A stretch of DNA of 64,000 nucleotides from Diphasiastrum complanatum. Its lineage: Eukaryota > Streptophyta > Lycopodiopsida > Lycopodiales > Lycopodiaceae. The position numbers were made by a program, and so were the translations under genes. Within the stretch, counting starts at the first letter, position 1, and every line of letters begins with the position of its first letter. This document shows, in pieces, positions 57,411-64,000 of this stretch. The DNA lies in contig CM055102.1 of NCBI GenBank assembly GCA_029204225.1, forward strand, positions 23,965,390-24,029,389, read 5' to 3'. Under the pieces are notes generated by a model. That model did no database searches. It saw only the letters and a program-made list of their open reading frames with translations, and was not told the origin of the DNA.

Positions 57411-59249
57411 GTGAGTTATAAGCTGGGATTTTGGTTGTTTCTTATGCCACAATGTGTGTGGAATGCCTTTAGATGTTTCCAGTAACTAGATTCTATAGTG
57501 GTTGAAGAACTGGCTCAATTTGGATATGCCATATGGGTTTGTTCAATTGTTAATGCATCTGCATCAGAAAGATACGATATGCGTATAGTCAGTTATTAAT
57601 GCATCAGAGAATTTTTAATCAGGCAGGGCAGCAAGAGGCACTACCTCTTTTTCTTTAACCTCTTCAGCAGTTACCACCTTCGTATGATTCTGTCATTTAG
57701 GGAATTCTGAACTTGTTGCTTGTTCATTCAGTCCTTTATGTCACACCCTAAAACTGTCTCCTATGCCACTTACTATTGGAGTGAACATGCTGACAGTCTG
57801 CAATTCTGAGTGAGGCCAAAAAATTGCGGTTTCCCCTTCCACTTGCTGCTGCTGCACAACAACAGTTTCTTCTAGGTAAAATGACACTGTTTTCAATTGG
57901 ACAAATAACAAAAACTTTAAAATAAAGAGAATTGTCTTGATATCATAACCATTTTGTACATGCCGCTTTGCCTTGGCCAGTGTCTAGGTATGTAGGGTTG
58001 AGTGAAGTTGGTGCTTTCTGTCTTCATTTAATTGTGGAAACCCCTGTTTTTTAAGTAGCACAGTCAAGTCTATGGTGGATGGTCAATTTCTTAAATCTTG
58101 AATATCTCTTTTTGCATAAATGGATTTCGATAGAATGGTAGTTTCTATCACTCATGTTGAAAATATTTGAAGGAAAAGTCCTGTTGGTAATAGAGTGAAT
58201 CTTTTAGCGGATGCACTTATTATTGACTTTTTCATGTGCTTAGATATTTTCATATATCATCTTTCCAGTTAATTTTTATTGAAATTTATAATTTCATTAA
58301 AAGGAGGAGTGAATTGGTGGAATATAATTCTATTTGGAAATCTATAGATTGCATAGTTTCAAAAGAGACCAACTGTGGTATAGAAAGGAGATTTGGTCTG
58401 AAAGTCATTTTGGATAGATTCATAGTAAGATACCTAATTGGAACTTTTCGAAAAAGAGGGGACTTTCTGAAACATTGTTTGTGTTCACATTGCTGGGGGA
58501 AAATCTCAAAAGTTTTATTTGTAGCATCTTTCCAAAGCCCTGTTAACATTTAGAAAGAGTAGCAGGACTAATTAAACAGACTCAGAAGGGAGGTGGCCGG
58601 AGGGGATAGGAAGGGAGATGGTTAAAGTATCCTGTGGAAGGAAGGAGGTACCCGAAATGGGAATTACTAGGAAGAGGGTTGAGTCTTTGGATGGAAGGAT
58701 ATTGAGAGGAAGGCCTTGGCAGTAGGAATGGTGGGTAGCAGATGCAGGTGGATGGGATAACTGCAGTAAGGAGGTGTTTGCAGAGTGTTGATTGCCAAGA
58801 GTGGCTTGGTGATCTAATGCAAACACATTAATATACTAAATGTTCGATTATCAGTCTTCCAATAAATGATGAATTGATCAGGACGTCCTGTTCTCTCCTT
58901 GAGGTCATGAGTTTGACTCTGATGCGCGCCACACAAATGAGGACATACAAGAGAAAAAAAATGTTCCATTTTCTGCCCACTGTGTTGCAAATGCTAGAGG
59001 TCTGGATGCCATTTTGAGGAAACTTAGCTTCAATCTTAACCAGATGTATCGAAGTCTAGTGACACCAAAGATGTAGGTCATAAAAAATAGAATGATTTCA
59101 GTAAGACAACTCATTCCTATGCTCAACTTCTAAGTTGAGGATTCAAATGATACTCTACTTTTGCTCACAGGCTGGTTTCCGGAAATCTGATGTTCTCCAA
59201 ATTGTTTTCACTTCTATTAAGCTGTGGCAGGCCCTTTGAATCCACCCAA
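57411..59249. other. Downstream of exon 9, continuing intron or 3' region
   Basis: No certain further exon. A stretch after TTTTTAATCAG (about 57615) might be one (see next entry). A weak SINE-like B box (GAGTTTGACTCT) lies at about 58908-58919. No other element recognised. Confidence 0.45.
57615..57650 (+). CDS. Doubtful exon 10
   Basis: After the tandem acceptor AATCAGGCAG, the phase-0 reading AGQQEALPLFL then stop weakly resembles the expected segment (..GSSRxVPLxLS..). If real, the frame ends here, which would give a protein of about 253 residues or indicate a frameshifted exon. The true exon 10 may instead lie outside the window. Confidence 0.2.
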
Positions 59250-59700
59250 AGTTGAGTCAATTAAGCTGTGGCATACACCTAGTGATGACCATGACATCTG
59301 TATGTTTTTGGGCCTTGTCACACCTCTTCGGAAATCTACACTTTATTGCTAGTGTGGCAATGACTTTACTTTCTAAGAGCCTTCCTTTCTCATGGTCGAA
59401 AGAATGCCAGTCTACATTGGGCCATCTTAAGTATATATTTACCCTCCTCTGGTTCTCTGTCTTCCTAACTTTGATGCTAAATTCATTGCTAAGATTGATG
59501 CCGTTCATATCCTTGTATACACTCCCTTGTTACATGATCAAGCACGATTTGTGGTTACTGCTTACAAGCAGCCTACTCACTCAAGGTGATGTTGTGCCAT
59601 TTCCGTCATTAGTATCTTTTGAATCATATTATGTTGTTTTATTTTCCTTATTTTTGTTGAGGGGGAAGTGGGTAGGATACATGGCCTTGTAACTAGTAAA
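59250..59700 (+). pseudogene. Ty3/gypsy relic of another family
   Basis: Split frames read a FLGLVTPLRK-like thumb, FSWSKECQSTLGHLKYIFTL and LPNFDAKFIAKIDA, the RT to RNase H transition of Ty3/gypsy (usual WxxECQxxFxxLKxxLT and PDFxxxFxxxTDAS). Then come LLTQGDVVPFPSLVSFES and a purine run GTTGAGGGGGAAGTGGG. Short and heavily decayed. Confidence 0.55.
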
Positions 59701-59929
59701 TATAATAGAAATCATATGTCTAAGTTCTAACATAGGTTGGTCATTTAACACCTCTCATTAGCATCCTTGGAATTGGACATGATTACCGCCTAAAAGGAAG
59801 ATGGTGATGAGCTGAATTATGGAAATCTCAATAATTCCTTATAATAGTCCAAGTGATAATTTGTAATGTGCATTAGGTTAGTGATTTACATAAAAAATTG
59901 CTACATTATCTTGTTGCCAATGTTCATAC

Positions 59930-60541
59930 CATAGTTGCAGGCCACGTTCCGGAACGCGATCCGGGAATTCCTGTTATCGTATTTTTTTTTTTTTTTTGGG
60001 AAAGTTGCCAATATGGGTAAAAAAAAGCATTCGTTATGCAGATCTTTTGCTTGCTGCAGGCTACATTCATCAGAAATCCAAAAAAAAAATTTGCCTTAGT
60101 CTGTCAGAAAAAAATGTAGCCTGTCTGTCAGAAATCAGAAATACCATATGTAGCCTGAAATATTTTTGAATTCTGACAGACAGGCTACATTTTTGCCTTA
60201 GTCCAAATTTTTTTTTGCCTTAGTCTGTCTGGAATGTAGCCTGTCTGTCAGAAATCAGAATTCCCGTTAGGGTTTTCCGGATCACAAATATTTCTGATTT
60301 CTGACAGAGGCTACATTCGTCATCACAAATTTATTTATTTTTTTTCCCGGATCGCAAATTTGTAATCATTCCATCATTCAATTAGGTTTTAGTTAGTATT
60401 AAACTCAAAAAAAAAAATTGGCCATTAGACTTTTTTTCACCCCAAAAAAAAAAAATCGCGATCCGGGTCGCGGATCGCTGATGTTCCGGATCGCGGGATC
60501 CGAAATGTTTTTGCAGCGGATCGCGATCCGCTGCGTACATC
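59930..60541 (-). mobile_element. hAT-like non-autonomous element, copy 2
   Basis: Opposite orientation to copy 1. The left end CATAGTTGCAGGCCACGTTC with CGGAACGCG matches the right end of copy 1 in reverse complement. The right end (60440-60541), with GCAGCGGATCGCGATCCGCT, matches copy 1 positions 15945-16085, including GCGATCCGCGACCCGG, the T-run and GAGTTTAATACTAACTAA. The middle differs and holds an inverted repeat of ATGTAGCCTGTCTGTCAGAA (about 60113 and 60170-60192). No clean 8-bp duplication was seen. Confidence 0.75.
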
Positions 60542-60839
60542 TATTCTTGATTTGATCTGATCTACACATGTAGAGTGCTTTTCGAATTACAAGATCAGGG
60601 TTTATGCATATCATCTACATTTTATATAGCTTGATTTAGTTTTCCACATTATAGTCAAAATGGCTATTTATGGTAACATTCTTTTGAAAGTAATCGACAT
60701 CTTTTAACTATTCTATATGGAAGGATATGATGGAATTTTTACTGGTGATATGCAAGACCTGATTAATATTGTGTTTGATGTTGAGGAAAGGCCTCAATAA
60801 GTACTAGGAGTAAGGTATGAAGTAAGAGCAAACCTAGCG

Positions 60840-61265
60840 TTACAAATCATCAAGAGGAATGTGTCAAATGCACTCATAATGGAGTTGGAAGGAGCCACTA
60901 CAACAAAGGAGGCTCGAGACACATCACAAGGACTCTATGAATCAAGGGGTATTACCTTGAGGAGTCAAGGAGAGACACCTATCTTGAAGGAATTGCATGG
61001 TAAATTGATGAGAGAGGAATTTTGACATGCCAACATGCAAACAAGAGGGAAGATTCAACCAATCAACTCTTAGGACAATGAAGAAACATTCTTCATCAAA
61101 ATAAGAGAAGGGGTAGATCCAAAACGTACCACAAGAAAAGATACAAGCTCATTAAGGAAGATTTTACTTCCTTACATGAAGGTAACACGAACAAATCTCA
61201 AGTTCAATGTTTGCATTGTGGTAAATTTATTCATTGTGCAAGTGAATACTTTATGAGGCATAGAG
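60840..61265 (+). pseudogene. Copia-like gag relic with zinc knuckle
   Basis: A stop-ridden plus-strand sequence ending in EGNTNKSQVQCLHCGKFIHC then ASEYFMR, a zinc knuckle of the form CxxCGKxxHxAxx(C) whose last cysteine is tyrosine. Copia gag proteins end in this way. No protease or integrase was recognised downstream. Confidence 0.5.
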
Positions 61266-61914
61266 AGACAACTAGTGGTTGATGTAATTAGAGAAATGGC
61301 ATTGATGATGTAAGTGATGACCCTTCCAAGGATTGTGGTGATTTAGGTTGCCGTGATGGAGACATGCTTAGCCAAGAAGGTAACATGTCTAATTTTGTCT
61401 CTTGTATTGATTCCTTTGGTTCAAGTTGGATGAGTTCCATTGGAGGGATGGAAGATGCCATCTTTTCAACAAGCAAGGAATTTTTTTGTCTTAGAAGGAT
61501 GTACTTCAAGCACAAGGAGAAATACAAGCAAAGACAATGGACTCTATGTATCAAGAAATGGACTAGGTATTGATGATCACAAAGGAGAGTTCACTTTAGA
61601 CTCTTAGTTTAATCTTGTTGTAGCTCAAGATGTTAAACAAGGTATGCTTTATGATATTTTCACCTACATTCCATGAAAGATTCTTCAATGTTAGAGAGAA
61701 ATTATCTCGAATATGGTTACATGAAGGAAAGGACAGATCTCTGTTAGGTTCTTCATTGTGTCTAAATCTACTAAAGAGGATGCATCTATTGTATGTTGTT
61801 ATGACAAAGATGATGTGTTTGGTTGTTTAAAAATGGAAAATACTAAAGAGGATGTACTAAAGAGTTCAGAGGAGCTGTCAAAAATGGGGTGAAAACAGCC
61901 ACCAAAAATAGGCC

Positions 61915-62050
61915 AAACTATTGGCCAAATTGCTGCCAAATGCGGCTGGAAAATTTGTGAAAGATAGACCAAAACTGTTGCCAAATGTGGCTGAAAAATC
62001 TGCAAAAGATATGCCAAAACTGCCCCCAAATAGGAGGCTAAGATTTGCTA
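61915..62050. repeat. Imperfect two-copy repeat of about 55 bp
   Basis: TTGCTGCCAAATGCGGCTGG with AAAATTTGTGAAAGATAGAC and the following TTGCCAAATGTGGCTGAAAA with ATCTGCAAAAGATATGCC are near copies. A GCCAAA phrase recurs down to about 62220. Non-coding. Confidence 0.55.
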
Positions 62051-62253
62051 GAATTTCCGCCAAATTAGCCAATATAATTGTCACCGAATGTCATGGAGAT
62101 CCACTGGAACTGTTGCCACGAATGTGCTGAAATTTATTTATTTAGCGCCAAATTGGCGCCAAGTTTAGTGGAATTGTTGCTGTTAAATGTCTGCTATAGT
62201 TGCCACCAAAGATAGCCAAAAATAGTCAATTTTTTTTTTTGGCCCTCTGATAC

Positions 62254-62267
62254 CAAGTTATGAACAC
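62254..62267 (-). other. Primer-binding site of a minus-strand LTR element
   Basis: The minus strand reads TTGGTATCAGAGGG, a near match to the initiator Met tRNA complementary site, directly beside the LTR-like sequence above it. Confidence 0.7.
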
Positions 62268-62600
62268 AGTATTGTAGATATGGCATCACATCATGAACAT
62301 TAGACATTAATTACATCAAATGAGGCTCCCCGAGAACATAATCTAAATATCACAAATAATTAAGGCTTTAACTCTACCTGAGTAATAGTTGGAGAGATCT
62401 CCAAAGAAACAGCCTAACAAACGAGGAGCCTTAGTGGGTATTTATACTAGTCCAAAACTACCTCCCTTCAATTAACTGGAGGGAAATATGGAAATTTAGA
62501 TATTAGTGCCCCAATTAGGAACCGTGTGAATATTGGTCCTGGGCCTGTCAAAGTACTAAACTACTAATAAAAGTTCATGCCCACTAATAAAAATATGAAA
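62268..62600 (-). repeat. 5' LTR (minus strand) next to the PBS
   Basis: On the minus strand a TATA box GTATAAATACC (about 62439-62449) is followed by about 170 bp of leader-like sequence that ends in TACTGTGTTCATAAC beside the PBS. This is the order U3, TATA, R-U5, PBS. The upstream end and any 3' LTR partner were not found. The family is unknown, and the internal region below 62253 shows no clear coding. Confidence 0.55.
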
Positions 62601-64000
62601 TGACGTGCTAATATTGAAAGTATTATAAAAGTAAAAGACGACTTGTTGAAGTGATCAAAGTTCTCTATCTTTTTGGTACACTTACATATTAAAGCAACTT
62701 GAAACTCAATTCATATCTCAAGCACAAGCTTTTCTTGGACAGTTATTTGTTGGTTAGCAATGGTCGAACATTGGACAATGAAAAGTGAATAATCTAGCTA
62801 TGCAACCAATGGTTGATTCCATCAACTTCACCATCCTTACAATCGCTAGTAAACTACTAAAAAATGCACACGTCAATTTCGTTGCTCTGCAATGTGCTAT
62901 AATGTTAACTTGCTGGTTTACTGATGCAACGATTGAATCTATGAATCAATCGAGAAAATTTCATCTCTTTGATATCTATCTCATCAAGGTATGGATTGGT
63001 CAGTGAGTAAATTTTGCCAGGAAGATGACTCAGTCCACTTAGAAGTTAATTGAAGGAACTGAATCATCCTCAGAACTATGCTGGATGTAGTAAATTATCC
63101 TAAGAACCTATGTTGGATGGAGTTGATGATCATAATTGCTTTGATGAGTATAGTTGATTAGCCATACAAACTCAGCTATAGGCTAAAAACCATGTAAGTT
63201 GCTAAAAAACTGAAGTAACATGAGGACTGCATGAAGGCCGATTCGTACAAGACATGCAGAAAAATATTCATGAAAAGCAGAGCCATGCAAACTGTGGAGC
63301 ATTTTTTAACTTTATCTAGGGGCAGAGAAGCAATTTCTATAGTGCACTCATGAAGCAGGAACAAGAAATGACATTAAGAGAACAGATATTCAAGAGCTAT
63401 CAATTGTTGTGAGTATGTTACATCTTGTCTCTGCTCCATACATCTCCACAAGTGTGAATACAGTGTTGAATAAGTGAGACTTAGCTGAGGCATCTGTACT
63501 ATGAGTCTAACAAGAAAACTGTCCCATCTTCACTAGGAGGCTTGTCCCTTTCCCTTTCCAGGCTGACTAGTGGCTACTTCCCTTATGCTTAAAATTGGCC
63601 TTGTAATGAATACACCCAGCTGTTTATATGATGTCACACCTCTACGTGCTGGTCATCCAAGGCGAAGGAATGTATGAATAAATGACCTCGATATGTTAAA
63701 AGATTATCACTTTGAACTTCTTCAAATTCACACCCAACCCTCTGTCTTGGCAAAATTTAATCGGTGCATCCATGTACCTATGTGGAACTTCCTAGGAGGA
63801 TGAGATGAGAGGTGGGAGTACCTTTGGCCTGCATATTGTGTAGAAAAGCTTTGGGTGCAAAGACATCAATGATCCTCATCAAAGGACAGATGTCAAGCTT
63901 AGCCGTACTGTCTAGTTAAGGCCTTGTGTCTATAGACTATTAGGCATGGTCTGGGCATCACAATATTTATATTTTATGGCACAGAGAGAGGGAGTGAAGC
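62601..64000. other. No recognisable gene
   Basis: AT-rich sequence with short frames only. Ends in a short GA-rich stretch at the window edge. Confidence 0.4.

Noticed and set aside
61288-62084. Repetitive minus-strand frames with LANL/FGGSFG-type repeats as a structural protein
   Set aside because: They overlap several frames over a two-copy non-coding repeat beside an LTR and PBS.

Overview
This is nuclear DNA of a land plant: 64 kb of one partly readable, intron-rich gene buried in transposable elements. The gene resembles the plant beta-hydroxyacid dehydrogenase family, the retrotransposons are Ty3/gypsy chromoviruses primed by initiator Met tRNA, Ty1/copia fragments and APE-type LINEs, and one short run of the plant telomere repeat CCCTAAA is present. 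Very long TE-filled introns plus long (GA)n tracts suggest a large genome such as a fern or gymnosperm. That last step is inference and the species is not identified.

Host gene. Nine exons on the + strand (9496-9591, 10556-10631, 11006-11080, 11258-11338, 18123-18196, 26699-26753, 26849-26897, 27243-27380, 57329-57410) join at GT/AG sites in matching phases into one open frame of 242 codons. It encodes an NAD-binding 3-hydroxyisobutyrate/threonate dehydrogenase-like domain, like the N-terminal part of the large plant dehydrogenase-kinase-aldolase fusion proteins. Intron 8 is about 29.9 kb, and introns 4 and 5 are about 6.8 and 8.5 kb. The 3' end of the gene is not resolved and may lie beyond the window.

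Layout. 1-9300: copia fragments, two (GA)n tracts, several tandem or dispersed repeats, and a roughly 165-bp tandem array just upstream of the gene. Intron 4 (11339-18122): a decayed Ty3/gypsy element (A1) whose 3' LTR is split by a 719-bp hAT-like element with an 8-bp target duplication. Intron 5 (18197-26698): a LINE 3' end, minisatellites and a nearly full-length decayed minus-strand LINE. Intron 8 (27381-57328): ORF1-only LINE pieces, gypsy A2, a LINE split by gypsy B (35610-47866, 5-bp duplication GGGAA), which is itself split by gypsy C1 (40332-46819, 5-bp duplication GTACC, three LTRs), then further LINE copies and a rearranged gypsy C2 (50769-55583). 57411-64000: a gypsy relic, a second hAT-like copy, a copia-like gag relic and a minus-strand LTR with PBS.

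No CRISPR array, rRNA gene, tRNA gene or prokaryotic-type operon was seen. The most unusual points are the 30-kb nested intron inside an intact frame, a telomere-repeat patch at a deletion junction inside a three-LTR element, ORF1-only LINE derivatives, a conserved 14-nt hairpin at LINE 3' ends, and palindromic or ACGT-core motifs in the LTRs.
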